Shown here piece after piece: positions 16,736-24,986 of a stretch of 38,308 nt of DNA (its first letter is position 1; every line of letters begins with the position of its first letter). The notes beneath the pieces were generated by a model, which saw only the letters and a list, made by a program, of their open reading frames with translations, was not told where the DNA came from and searched no databases. A program made the translations under genes and the position numbers. The DNA is from Mesorhizobium sp. (GTDB lineage: Bacteria > Pseudomonadota > Alphaproteobacteria > Rhizobiales > Rhizobiaceae): assembly GCA_004020365.1 (NCBI GenBank), contig SAQR01000053.1, positions 6,369-44,676 on the forward strand. Direction: 5' to 3'.

Positions 16736-17048
16736 GTTCTTCTCCAGACTTCGAGGTATCGAGGTTTTGGTATCGCAGTTTGTATCGTCAGGGCTTTTCT
16801 TGCCCTTTCAATGATCCAAGTCAAACCGGAAATGGGCATACCGGCCATGCGCCGCAAGCAGGTTTGCGCATCGCGGTGGATACAGCCCGCCCATTGCTGC
16901 GCAGCATTTTTAGCCCGCCGTGCAGCATTAATTGATGCCGCACTGCACAAACCGCTTGGAATTGTGACGCTTTTGCGCATATCCTTGAAAAAGGCGCAAT
17001 CGTTACCGGCAGCTTACTCAAGTGCGCCGGAGTCCCGGGAGGATGCTG
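16736..17048. other. Divergent phbA/phaR intergenic region
   Basis: The 313-base gap has no gene. It contains the phbA promoter (minus) and the phaR promoter (plus), neither of which I can place firmly, and the TGC-rich sites at 16895-16948. The phaR Shine-Dalgarno GGGAGG lies at 17037-17042, six bases before ATG 17049. Confidence 0.5.
16895..16948. promoter_or_regulatory. Candidate PhaR-binding sites
   Basis: TGCTGCGCAGCA (16895-16906) is a perfect 12-bp palindrome. GTGCAG (16920-16925) and CTGCAC (16943-16948) form a second, wider inverted repeat flanking an AT-rich centre. PhaR sites known in Paracoccus are TGC/GCA-rich, so binding of PhaR here to control itself and phbAB is a reasonable inference. 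The octamer GCACTGCA (16940-16947) recurs upstream of bdhA at 17934-17941. Confidence 0.45.
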
Positions 17049-17672
17049 ATGGCCGCGAAAGACGAACCGATTATCATCAAGAAATATGCCAATCGCCGCC
17101 TCTACAACACCGGCACCAGCACCTATGTGACGCTCGAGGACCTTGCCGAAATGGTCAAGAAGGGCGAGGAGTTCACCGTCCAGGACGCCAAGACCGGCGA
17201 CGACATCACCCATCCGGTGCTGACCCAGATCATCTTTGAACTGGAGAACAAGGAAGGGCAGAACATGCTGCCGATTCCTTTCCTGCGCCAGTTGATCGCT
17301 TTTTACGGCGATCAGATGCAGATGATCGTGCCGAGCTTCCTCGAACAGTCAATGATCGCCTTCTCAAAGGAACAAGAACGTTTTCGCGAGCAGATGAAGG
17401 GTGCGTTGGGCAAGTCGCCGCTGGACATGATGAAGATCGCCACGCCGATCAAGGCGCTGGAAGAGCAGACGCGCCGCAATATGGAGATGTTCCAGAACGC
17501 CATGCGCCTGTTCACGCCCTTCCCACCCGCAGGCCCATCCGCAGGCTCGAATGGCCCTTCCGCAGCGCCGGCGGAGCCGGCCAGGAAAGAGACGTCGGAA
17601 AAGCCCGACGACCTTCAGGAACTGAAGGAACAGATCGCCGCCATGCAGCGCAAGCTCGACACGATGTCGTGA
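17049..17672 (+). CDS. phaR: Polyhydroxyalkanoate synthesis repressor PhaR
   Basis: 207 residues from ATG 17049, six bases after GGGAGG; the ATG at 17043 would be too close to it. The N-terminal PHB/PHA accumulation regulator domain is clear: 'IIIKKYANRRLYNTGTSTYVTLEDL' spans about residues 8-32 and is the near-invariant DNA-binding part. The helical, Met/Gln-rich middle (about 75-155) matches the PHB-binding and oligomerisation region. A Pro/Ala-rich linker leads to a short coiled-coil end ('LKEQIAAMQRKLDTM'). PhaR binds DNA until PHB granules sequester it, which derepresses phasin and other PHB genes. In Rhizobium etli the homologue AniA affects carbon flow broadly. It is divergent from phbAB. 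Confidence 0.94.
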   Translation: MAAKDEPIIIKKYANRRLYNTGTSTYVTLEDLAEMVKKGEEFTVQDAKTGDDITHPVLTQIIFELENKEGQNMLPIPFLRQLIAFYGDQMQMIVPSFLEQSMIAFSKEQERFREQMKGALGKSPLDMMKIATPIKALEEQTRRNMEMFQNAMRLFTPFPPAGPSAGSNGPSAAPAEPARKETSEKPDDLQELKEQIAAMQRKLDTMS

Positions 17673-17979
17673 TCGCCGGCCGGCCGGCCGAAATCTCTCA
17701 TCAGCAAGCCGGGTCGGAAATCGCTGCCTCGAACGAGTGCCGCGCGACCCCTATCACGTTCTAAAACGCAGTCTCGCGAGCACCCCGAAGTGATTGCGGG
17801 GATCGCTGAGCAACTGTTCGAACGGCCTGTCCAAGCGTACAGCTTCGAGTGAGGGTGTCCTCATTCATGACAAAAATTTCATGTCATCGCCACTCAGTGC
17901 CGCTGTTCTTGCGCCACACCAGACATATATGCTGCACTGCAATATGGTCCGTTAGCGCCCGTAATGAAGGATTTTCGCC
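17673..17979. other. 307-base gap between phaR and bdhA
   Basis: No gene is seen. A self-complementary GGCCGGCCGGCC run (about 17682-17694) follows the phaR stop. Near the bdhA end, TGCTGCACTGCAA (about 17930-17942) shares the octamer GCACTGCA with the phbA/phaR gap and could be a PhaR site. AAGGA (17967-17971) precedes the bdhA TTG start by eight bases. Confidence 0.45.
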
Positions 17980-18762
17980 TTGCCCAGCAGAAAAACCGCC
18001 ATCATCACCGGTTCCACCTCGGGCATCGGCCTGGCAATCGCCCATGCGCTCGCGGCCGATGGCTGCAACATCGTCGTCAATTCGTTTTCCGACACGGCCG
18101 ACGACCAGGCCATCACCGATGCGATCGCCAGGCATCACGGCGTGAAGACCGTCTACGTCAAGGCAGACATGTCGAAGCCGGGCGAATGCCGGGCGCTGGT
18201 CGCAAAGGCAGCCGAGCGCTTCGGCTCGGTCGATATCCTGGTCAACAATGCCGGCATCCAGCATGTCGCGCCGGTGGAAGAATTTCCCGTCGAGAAGTGG
18301 GACGCCATCATCGCCATCAATTTGTCGTCGGCCTTCCACACCATCGCCGCCGCCATCCCGCTGATGAGAGAAGCCGGCGGCGGCAGGATCGTCAACATCG
18401 CCTCGGCCCATGGGCTGGTCGCCTCGCCGTTCAAATCGGCCTATGTCGCGGCCAAGCACGGCATCATGGGGCTGACCAAGACGGTCGCTTTGGAACTGGC
18501 GCGCGACAAGATCACCTGCAACGCCATCTGTCCCGGCTATGTGCTGACGCCGCTGGTCGAGGCGCAGATCCCCGACCAGATGAAGGCCAACAAGATGGAT
18601 CGCGACACTGTGGTCCGCGAGGTCATGCTCGACAGGCAGCCGACCAAGGAATTCGTCACCGTCGAGCAAGTTGCCGCTGCCGCGGTGTTCCTGTGCTCGG
18701 ATGCGGCAGCCCAGATCAACGGCACGCATATTTCTGTCGACGGCGGCTGGACCGCGCAGTGA
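17980..18762 (+). CDS. bdhA: D-3-hydroxybutyrate dehydrogenase BdhA
   Basis: A 260-residue short-chain dehydrogenase that oxidises (R)-3-hydroxybutyrate to acetoacetate with NAD, the entry step for using stored PHB. It starts at TTG 17980, eight bases after AAGGA; no ATG gives a full N-terminus. TGSTSGIG is at 10-17, and Ser142, Tyr155 and Lys159 form the catalytic set. Gln94 (in 'NNAGIQHVAPV') and Lys152 (in 'SPFKSAYV') fall where characterised hydroxybutyrate dehydrogenases hold the substrate carboxylate, which supports this over a generic SDR. The patatin-like gene starts 46 bases downstream and is likely cotranscribed. Confidence 0.93.
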   Translation: MPSRKTAIITGSTSGIGLAIAHALAADGCNIVVNSFSDTADDQAITDAIARHHGVKTVYVKADMSKPGECRALVAKAAERFGSVDILVNNAGIQHVAPVEEFPVEKWDAIIAINLSSAFHTIAAAIPLMREAGGGRIVNIASAHGLVASPFKSAYVAAKHGIMGLTKTVALELARDKITCNAICPGYVLTPLVEAQIPDQMKANKMDRDTVVREVMLDRQPTKEFVTVEQVAAAAVFLCSDAAAQINGTHISVDGGWTAQ

Positions 18763-18808
18763 ATTTGAGCATGCGAACAAATCCGGCCGACAAATCGAGG
18801 ACAACGCC

Positions 18809-19939
18809 ATGACGACAAACGGCAAGGCGGAGGAGCCCAAGAAGATCAATGTCGCGCTGCAGGGCGGCGGCTCGCACGGCGCCTTCTCCTGGGGGGTGCT
18901 CGATCAGCTGCTGGAGGACGGGCGGCTCGACATCGCGGCGGTTTCGGGCACCAGCGCCGGCGCCATGAATGCGGTGGCGCTGGCCGACGGCTTCGTCCGC
19001 GGCGGCGTTGAGGGCGCGCGGCAGAAGCTCGACGATTTCTGGCGCGCGGTGGCGCGGAAGGGCCGGTTCAGCCCGGTGCAGCGCATGCCATGGGACGTGG
19101 CCTGGGGCAACTGGTCGATCGAGAATACGCCGGGCTATCTGTTTTTCGACACCATGTCGCGGGTGTTCTCGCCCTATCTCGCCAACCCGCTCGCCCTCAA
19201 CCCGCTGCGCGACGTGATCGAACAGCAGATCGATTTCGGCAATGTGCGTTCCTGCAAGTCGATGGAGCTGTTCATCTCCGCGACCAATGTCGAGACCGGG
19301 CAATTGCGCGTCTTTTCCGATGGCGAGATCGACATCGACACGGTAATGGCGTCGGCCTGCCTGCCGCAGCTGTTCCGCGCCGTCGAGATCAAGGGCGTGC
19401 CCTACTGGGATGGCGGCTATGGCGGCAATCCGGCGCTGTTCCCGTTCTTCAAGTCGACTGCCACCGAGGACGTGCTTTTGGTGCAGATCAACCCGGTGGT
19501 CCGCGAGGGGACGCCGAAGAGCGCCAACGAAATCCAGAACCGCATCGACGAGATCACCTTCAATGCCGGGCTGCTGCGCGAATTCCGCTCGATCGCCTTC
19601 GTCAAGGAATTGATCGCCGCCGGCCGGCTGCCGCATGGCGAATACCGCGACATCCGCATGCACCGCATCGATGCCGACGAGGCGTTCAAGGACCTGTCGG
19701 CATCGTCCAAGGTCAATGCCGAATGGGCGTTCCTGACCTATCTGCGCGACCTAGGCCGCACCGCGGCCAGCGACTGGCTGGAAGAGAATTACGACGCCGT
19801 CGGCAAGCGGCCGACGCTTGACCTCTCAGGCGAGCTCGACGACGGCTTCAAGCCAGTGCGTGGACCGGCACCGGGACGGCGGGTCAAGGAGTTCCTGGCG
19901 GCCCGCTTGAAGCCCCAGGCCGCGCGCCGCCGAGCCTGA
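18809..19939 (+). CDS. Patatin-like phospholipase family protein
   Basis: 376 residues from ATG 18809, seven bases after GAGGA; a longer in-frame reading upstream would overlap bdhA and is rejected. The patatin fold is complete: oxyanion loop GGGSHG at 19-24, nucleophile elbow GTSAG with Ser49, and catalytic Asp201 in 'WDGGYGG'. No signal peptide is present, so it acts in the cytoplasm or at granule or membrane surfaces. Patatin-like hydrolases are serine lipases or phospholipases. Being downstream of bdhA in a PHB block suggests release of 3-hydroxybutyrate from PHB or turnover of granule lipid. That is inference; a general lipase remains possible. The C-terminal 50 residues are basic and variable. 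Confidence 0.88.
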   Translation: MTTNGKAEEPKKINVALQGGGSHGAFSWGVLDQLLEDGRLDIAAVSGTSAGAMNAVALADGFVRGGVEGARQKLDDFWRAVARKGRFSPVQRMPWDVAWGNWSIENTPGYLFFDTMSRVFSPYLANPLALNPLRDVIEQQIDFGNVRSCKSMELFISATNVETGQLRVFSDGEIDIDTVMASACLPQLFRAVEIKGVPYWDGGYGGNPALFPFFKSTATEDVLLVQINPVVREGTPKSANEIQNRIDEITFNAGLLREFRSIAFVKELIAAGRLPHGEYRDIRMHRIDADEAFKDLSASSKVNAEWAFLTYLRDLGRTAASDWLEENYDAVGKRPTLDLSGELDDGFKPVRGPAPGRRVKEFLAARLKPQAARRRA

Positions 19940-19954
19940 GTCGTTTTTGGCGCG

Positions 19955-20554
19955 TCAGGCTTTTTGCAAGGCGAGATCGATCACCTTGATCAGTGCGGCC
20001 GCCGCGTGCCGCTGCTCGTCCGGATCGTTGATGCGCATCTTCATGCCTTCCAGCCCGTCGAGCAGCATGTCGGCCAGCAATCTTGCCGACAAGCCCTTGG
20101 CGGCGAGATCGACGCCGTTTGCCACGGCCTCTTCCTCGATTGCCGCGGCGACATGCTCGACAAGACCGCCGCGCCAGCATCCTACCAGATCGGCCACACT
20201 CGACTTCATGTCGAGGATCTCGGCGCCATGTGGCGAGGTGTGGACGGCGCGCATCATCGAGATCAGCGCATCGTCGATGGCCCGCGTCATGCGCTCGGCG
20301 AAGGCGCCGTTGCCGGCGAGTGCCGTTTTCGCCTGCTTGAGCGAGCGGGAAAGCAGCATCATCGCGATGGCGCGGAAAATGTCGGTCTTGTTCTTGAACA
20401 GAAGGTAGAGCGCCGGCCGCGACATGTCGGCGGCGCGGGCAATGTCGTCCATGGTGGTGCGGGCAAAGCCATAGGCCAGAAACACCTTCATCGCGCCGTC
20501 GAGAATACGGGCGCGTTTGGGGTCTATGTCGGCGATGTCTTCAATCTCGATCAT
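19955..20554 (-). CDS. TetR family transcription regulator
   Basis: A 199-residue repressor. The HTH domain covers about residues 12-60 ('KRARILDGAMKVFLAYGFAR', 'TMDDIARAADMSRPALYLLF', 'KNKTDIFRAI'). The all-helical C-terminal part is the ligand domain, with a TetR_C-like 'RLLADMLLDGLEGMKMR' segment. It is divergent from the molybdenum hydroxylase genes, and the 120-base gap has an 8+8 palindrome (20588-20612). It probably controls them, and possibly the RND pair further on. It ends 15 bases from the patatin gene stop (convergent), with no clear terminator between. Confidence 0.9.
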   Translation of the reverse strand: MIEIEDIADIDPKRARILDGAMKVFLAYGFARTTMDDIARAADMSRPALYLLFKNKTDIFRAIAMMLLSRSLKQAKTALAGNGAFAERMTRAIDDALISMMRAVHTSPHGAEILDMKSSVADLVGCWRGGLVEHVAAAIEEEAVANGVDLAAKGLSARLLADMLLDGLEGMKMRINDPDEQRHAAAALIKVIDLALQKA

Positions 20555-20587
20555 GGCGCTGCGCTACTTTATCCTGCAAAAGCTCTA

Positions 20588-20612
20588 TTGACAAAATAAC
20601 GTAATTTGTCAA
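20588..20612. promoter_or_regulatory. Candidate TetR operator upstream of the molybdenum hydroxylase genes
   Basis: TTGACAAA (20588-20595) and TTTGTCAA (20605-20612) are perfect 8-base arms around a 9-base centre. Each arm supplies a TTGACA box, one per strand. On the minus strand TTGACA-N17-AATAGA could drive tetR. On the plus strand the -10 box is not clear. Size and place fit a TetR dimer that controls both directions. Confidence 0.6.
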
Positions 20613-20674
20613 GATGTATAAGAGGCGGACCAATCGGGCGCTCGGACTGTGAACGACAACGAAGGGATACTTCC

Positions 20675-21136
20675 ATGCGCCTCACCGTCGACGGGCAGGC
20701 ATTCGACTTCAATGCCGATCCCGAAATGCCGCTGCTGTGGGCACTGCGCGATCTCATGGGCAAGACCGGGCCGAAGTTCGGCTGCGGCATTGCCGCCTGC
20801 GGCGCCTGCACGGTGCATGTCGACGGCCAGGCTGTCCGCTCCTGCTCGCTGCCGGTCGGTGAGGTTACCGGCGCGGTCATCACGATCGAAGGCATCGACA
20901 CCGAAGGCAGACTGCATCCGGTGCAGCAGGCATGGCTGGAAGAGCAGGTCGCCCAATGCGGCTACTGCCAGGCCGGCCAGATCATGAGCGCGGTGGCGCT
21001 GCTCGACGAGGTCGCCGACCCGACCGATGCCGACATCGACGATGCCATGGGCGGCAATCTCTGCCGCTGCGGCACCTATCCGAAGATTCGTGCGGCGATC
21101 AAACGAGCGGTCGTGCTCAAGACGGCGGGGATCTGA
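20675..21136 (+). CDS. Molybdenum hydroxylase, 2Fe-2S subunit (IorA/isoquinoline oxidoreductase alpha type)
   Basis: A 153-residue small subunit from ATG 20675, with AAGGGA upstream. The plant-type 2Fe-2S cluster ligands are Cys37, 42, 45 and 57 ('[17 protein letters not shown]'). The second, helical 2Fe-2S site uses Cys95, 98, 130 and 132 ('QCGYCQAGQ', 'NLCRCGTY'). This is the complete xanthine oxidase family pattern. It passes electrons from the molybdenum site of the partner at 21139 to an acceptor. It has no signal peptide of its own, so it would be exported with the partner, which carries a twin-arginine signal. The genes are 2 bases apart. The name reflects family similarity; the true substrate is unknown. 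Confidence 0.9.
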   Translation: MRLTVDGQAFDFNADPEMPLLWALRDLMGKTGPKFGCGIAACGACTVHVDGQAVRSCSLPVGEVTGAVITIEGIDTEGRLHPVQQAWLEEQVAQCGYCQAGQIMSAVALLDEVADPTDADIDDAMGGNLCRCGTYPKIRAAIKRAVVLKTAGI

Positions 21137-21138
21137 CC

Positions 21139-23412
21139 ATGGCCAGTGTCGGAAAGATCGCCCGCCGCACATTTCTCATCGGCGCGGCTGCCATCGCCGG
21201 CGGTGTCGCCGTCGGCTATTATTACTACCGCAAGCCCTATCCGAATCCGCTGGAACGCGATCTCGCCGCTGACGAAGCGACGTTCAACCCTTATGTGAAG
21301 ATCGGCGCCGACAACACCATCACCATCGTCGCGCCGCGCGCCGAGATGGGCCAAGGCATATCGACAACGCTTGCCGCCATGGTTGCCGAAGAGCTCGATG
21401 TCGGCCTCGACCAGATCAAGGTCGAGCATGGCCCGGCCTCCTACGCCTATTACAACTCAGCGATGCTGGAAGAGGGCGGGCCGTTCGCCTTCTTCGACGA
21501 AAGCATGACCGCTGAAATAGTACGCGCCGGCATGGGCGTGGTCGGAAAATTCCTCGCCTTGCAAGGCACCGGCGGTTCGACATCGACGCTCGATGGTTTC
21601 GGCAAGATGCGGCAGGCGGGCGCCGCCGCGCGGCAGATGCTGATTGCGGCGGCCGCGCAAAAGCTCGGCATAGCTGCCGCCGAGCTGGAAACCGCCAATG
21701 GCAGGGTCCTGCACAAGGCGTCGGGCAAGTCGCTGACCTATGGCGCGGTCGCCGCGACCGCTGCGGCGATGGCGCCGCCCGCGGAAATCAGGCTCAAGGA
21801 CAAAGCCGACTGGAAACTGCTCGGCAAACCGCAAAAACGCATCGACATGCTGGCCAAGGTCACCGGGGCGCCGATCTTCGGCATCGACTTGACGCTGCCG
21901 GAGATGCTGTACGGCACGGTCAAGATGAGCCCGCGCTTCTGGGCCAAGCCGGTCAAGGCTGATGTCTCCAACGCCGAGAAAATGCCTGGAGTGATCAAGA
22001 TCGTGCCGATCGACACGAATTACGGCCACGGGTTCGGCATCATCGCCGAAAACACCTGGGCGGCGTTCAAGGCGGCGGAGGCGATCGACGCCGAATGGGC
22101 CGATCCCGAATATCCGCCGGACAGCGCCGGCATTTCCGAGCTGCTGAAGCAGGCGCTCGGCACCACAGGGTCGGTGATGCGCGACGATGGCGACGTCGAT
22201 ACCGCCTTCGCCGACGCGCCGCGCGAAAAGGTTGTCGAGGCTGACTACGCGGTGCCTTATCTGGCACATGCGACAATGGAGCCGATGAACGCCACGGCGC
22301 GGTTGAAGGACGGCGTTCTCGACATCTGGTGCGGCAACCAGGCGCCAACCTTGGTGCGCCAGCTTTGCGCCAATGCTGTCGGAATCGAGCAGGACAAGGT
22401 CAGCGTCCACACCACCTTCATGGGCGGCGGCTTCGGCCGACGTATCGAGGTGGACTTTGCTCTCTGTGCCGCGTTGATGGCGAAGGAAACGGCAGGCCGG
22501 CCGATCAAAGTGATCTGGACGCGCGAGGAGGACATGCGCCACGACGCTTACCGGCCGGCTTCGGTCGGCAAATTCCAGGCGCGGCTTGGCGACGACGGCA
22601 TGCCGGTCGCCATCGGCATGGCAATCGCCTCGCCATCGCCGATAGCCAGCACCTTGCGCCGGCTGTTTCCCTCGATATCGCCGCTCGGCCTCGACAAGTC
22701 CATTGTCGATGGGGCCTACGACCAGCCCTACACCATCCCGAATTACCGGGTCAGCGGCATTGCAGCGCCCGTCTCCATCCCGGTCGGCTTCTGGCGATCG
22801 GTCGGCTGCTCGATCAACGGCTTCTTTCATGAGGGCTTCATGGACGAGATCGCCGTCGCCGGGAAAACCGACCCGGTCGAACTGCGCAAGACGCTGATGG
22901 CTGCCTATCCGGCGGCGGTGAAAGTTGTCGAGAAGGTCGCCGAAATGGCGAAATGGGGCGAGGCGCTGCCCGCCGGCAAGGCCAAGGGCATAGCGTTCAC
23001 GCTGTCCTTCGGCAGTTGGGTCGGCGAGATCGTCCAGGTCGCCGACACGCCCTCTGGCATCCGCATCGAGAAGGTGTGGATCGCCGCCGATGTCGGCACC
23101 GCGCTCGATCCCGGCATCATCCAGGCGCAGCTCATTTCCGCCGCCATCTACGGCCTGTCGGCAGCGATGGGTCAGGAGATTACTTTCGCCGACGGCATGG
23201 TCGAGCAGTCGAATTTTCACGACTACGACGCCATGCGCATCTCCCAGTGTCCGGCGTTCGAAGTCGCTATCCTGGAGAATTTTCACAAGATGGGCGGCGT
23301 CGGTGAAGTCGGCACGCCGCCGGCGGCACCGGCACTCGCCAACGCCATCTTCGCACTGACCGGCAGGCGCATCCGGGCACTGCCCTTGTCGAAGGAGGTG
23401 ACCTTTGCATGA
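21139..23412 (+). CDS. Molybdenum hydroxylase, molybdopterin-binding subunit (IorB type)
   Basis: A 757-residue large subunit. The N-terminus carries a twin-arginine signal ('IARRTFLIGAAAIAGG', Arg9-Arg10), so the folded complex should be exported to the periplasm or held at the membrane. The cofactor domain is recognisable: 'APRAEMGQGI', GGGFGRR from residue 429, and the GVGE catalytic glutamate near 723 as in xanthine oxidase family enzymes. Proteins of this two-subunit group oxidise N-heterocycles or aldehydes. I see no third cytochrome subunit and no XdhC/CoxI-like maturation gene nearby, so the electron acceptor and cofactor insertion must be supplied elsewhere. The divergent TetR at 19955 is the likely regulator. 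Substrate unknown. Confidence 0.9.
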   Translation: MASVGKIARRTFLIGAAAIAGGVAVGYYYYRKPYPNPLERDLAADEATFNPYVKIGADNTITIVAPRAEMGQGISTTLAAMVAEELDVGLDQIKVEHGPASYAYYNSAMLEEGGPFAFFDESMTAEIVRAGMGVVGKFLALQGTGGSTSTLDGFGKMRQAGAAARQMLIAAAAQKLGIAAAELETANGRVLHKASGKSLTYGAVAATAAAMAPPAEIRLKDKADWKLLGKPQKRIDMLAKVTGAPIFGIDLTLPEMLYGTVKMSPRFWAKPVKADVSNAEKMPGVIKIVPIDTNYGHGFGIIAENTWAAFKAAEAIDAEWADPEYPPDSAGISELLKQALGTTGSVMRDDGDVDTAFADAPREKVVEADYAVPYLAHATMEPMNATARLKDGVLDIWCGNQAPTLVRQLCANAVGIEQDKVSVHTTFMGGGFGRRIEVDFALCAALMAKETAGRPIKVIWTREEDMRHDAYRPASVGKFQARLGDDGMPVAIGMAIASPSPIASTLRRLFPSISPLGLDKSIVDGAYDQPYTIPNYRVSGIAAPVSIPVGFWRSVGCSINGFFHEGFMDEIAVAGKTDPVELRKTLMAAYPAAVKVVEKVAEMAKWGEALPAGKAKGIAFTLSFGSWVGEIVQVADTPSGIRIEKVWIAADVGTALDPGIIQAQLISAAIYGLSAAMGQEITFADGMVEQSNFHDYDAMRISQCPAFEVAILENFHKMGGVGEVGTPPAAPALANAIFALTGRRIRALPLSKEVTFA

Positions 23413-23796
23413 GTATTTCCCATCATGCAGACGGCTGCTGCCATGCTGTTTCGATGGCGCCTTTCGCGCCGCACAGGAAAACCTGGCAACGACACCGATG
23501 ACGATCTGATGCAGCCAAGGGCTTGCCCGAGGGACGCGGTCTTTTCGCATCCGCGCTGCGCCGACTGCCATGTCGCGGACGAACGGCTGCACTGGTCCGG
23601 CGCGACTCATGGCGGCGGCGGCATCCTGCCCAGCGAAGTATTACCCATCAATATTTCTGACTATATTGCGGTGCAACTTTGATGTAGAAGCTCGTTCGCC
23701 GATCACGGCAAGTTGAACACGGCCTTGCGCGCACCCATATCGGCGACGCGCCCGAGTTGGAATACGCGGCCTGGCCGAACCCCGCGCACTGGAAAA
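23413..23796. other. 384-base gap between the molybdenum hydroxylase and the RND adaptor
   Basis: One 85-codon reading frame (23425-23682) has no ribosome binding site, and its Arg/Cys-rich product resembles nothing known to me; I do not call it a gene. An AT-richer patch around 23640-23680 (with TATATT at about 23664) could be the promoter of the efflux genes, which would make them a separate transcription unit from the hydroxylase. Confidence 0.4.
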
Positions 23797-24984
23797 ATGA
23801 CGATGCCGAAGTACAGGTTTCACAAGCTTGCAGCCATTGTTGTGCTTGTCGGTTTCGCTGCGTGGATGGCGACGGGCGAGTTCTCGTCCGTCGGCAGCGC
23901 GGCCGCCGACAACGAGCCCAAGGCGGGGGAGGTCGAGCCGCCAAAGGCGGCTGACGCCGGCAAGGCCAAGCCCAGTGCGGCAGAACAGCCCAAGGCGACC
24001 TTGCGCACTGTCGCGACCATAACTCCACCCAGGCGTAGCTATGCGCGCGCCATTCGGATTTCCGGACTGACCGAAGCCGACAAGCGCGCGGTCCTGGCAA
24101 CGCGCGTCGCCGGTGTCATCGACAAGCTGCCGGTCAAGCAGGGACAGCGCGTCAAGACCGGCGACCTCGTGCTGATGTTGGCAGCCGAGGAAAAGCTTTC
24201 GGCAGTCAACAACGCCAAGCAGCTTCTGGTTCAGCGTCAGGCCGAACTCGATGCAGCATTGCGGCTGATGAAAACCGGCAATCTGCCCAAGCTGCAGCTC
24301 GATACGGCTCGCTCCAACCTGACGCTAGCCCAGTCGCACCTGGAAGCCGCGCAGGCCGAGCTCGACCGCAACGAGGTCAAGGCGCCGTTCGACGGCGTCA
24401 TCGATCGGGTACCGGTGGAGCTTGGCAGTTCCGTGATGCAGGGCGGCGAAGTGGCGACCATTCTGAGCCTCGATCCGGTGATCGCCCGCGGCGAGGTCAG
24501 CGAACGCGATCTCGGCTATCTGAAGATCGGCGACAAGGCCAACGTACGGTTGGTCAGCGGCCAGAACGTCGAGGGCACGGTGCGCTATATCAGCCGCGAC
24601 GCCTCGTCCGCCACCCGCACCTTCCGCGTCGAGATCGCAATTCCCAACCCCGAGGGCACCATTCCGGCCGGGATGACCGCCGAGATCGCGCTGAGCGCGC
24701 AGCCGACCGACGCAGTCATGCTGCCGCGCTCAGTGGTGACGCTCGGCGACAAGGGCGATCTCGGCATCCGCGCCGTCGATAAGGATAGCAAGGTCGTGTT
24801 CTTCCCGATCGATCTGGTCGACGATACGCCTACCGGCCTGGTGCTCGGCGGCATTCCTGCCGATGCGCGCATCATCGTCGCCGGCCAGGAACTGGTGAAG
24901 GAAGGCGAAGTGGTCAAGCCGGTCGAGGCCGACCAGGCGGCCATTCAGAAGCTGCTGGGCGAAGCGACGGCCGGGACGCAGTAA
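23797..24984 (+). CDS. RND efflux periplasmic adaptor subunit (HlyD/MFP family)
   Basis: About 395 residues from ATG 23797 (ATG 23803 is also possible; GGAAAAA lies just before). A membrane anchor or uncleaved signal spans about residues 10-27. After a Pro/Ala/Lys-rich linker come the lipoyl half-domain ('ATRVAGVIDKLPVKQGQRVK', 'GDLVLMLAAEEK'), a helical hairpin, the second lipoyl half ('EVKAPFDGVIDRVPVELGSSV'), and beta-barrel and membrane-proximal domains. It would link the inner-membrane pump to an outer-membrane channel not encoded here. Its stop is 2 bases before the RND gene, so the two form one operon. The exported compound cannot be read from the sequence. Confidence 0.92.
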   Translation: MTMPKYRFHKLAAIVVLVGFAAWMATGEFSSVGSAAADNEPKAGEVEPPKAADAGKAKPSAAEQPKATLRTVATITPPRRSYARAIRISGLTEADKRAVLATRVAGVIDKLPVKQGQRVKTGDLVLMLAAEEKLSAVNNAKQLLVQRQAELDAALRLMKTGNLPKLQLDTARSNLTLAQSHLEAAQAELDRNEVKAPFDGVIDRVPVELGSSVMQGGEVATILSLDPVIARGEVSERDLGYLKIGDKANVRLVSGQNVEGTVRYISRDASSATRTFRVEIAIPNPEGTIPAGMTAEIALSAQPTDAVMLPRSVVTLGDKGDLGIRAVDKDSKVVFFPIDLVDDTPTGLVLGGIPADARIIVAGQELVKEGEVVKPVEADQAAIQKLLGEATAGTQ

Positions 24985-24986
24985 TC

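Noticed and set aside
21457-23610. 717-codon open frame antisense to the molybdenum hydroxylase large subunit
   Set aside because: The sense frame has all cofactor motifs; the antisense product is rich in Arg, His and Asp without recognisable domain. Similar shadows at 26037-27926, 9417-10844 and 31740-32987 are rejected for the same reason.
23425-23682. 85-codon open frame between iorB-like gene and adaptor gene
   Set aside because: No ribosome binding site, no family resemblance and an improbable composition.
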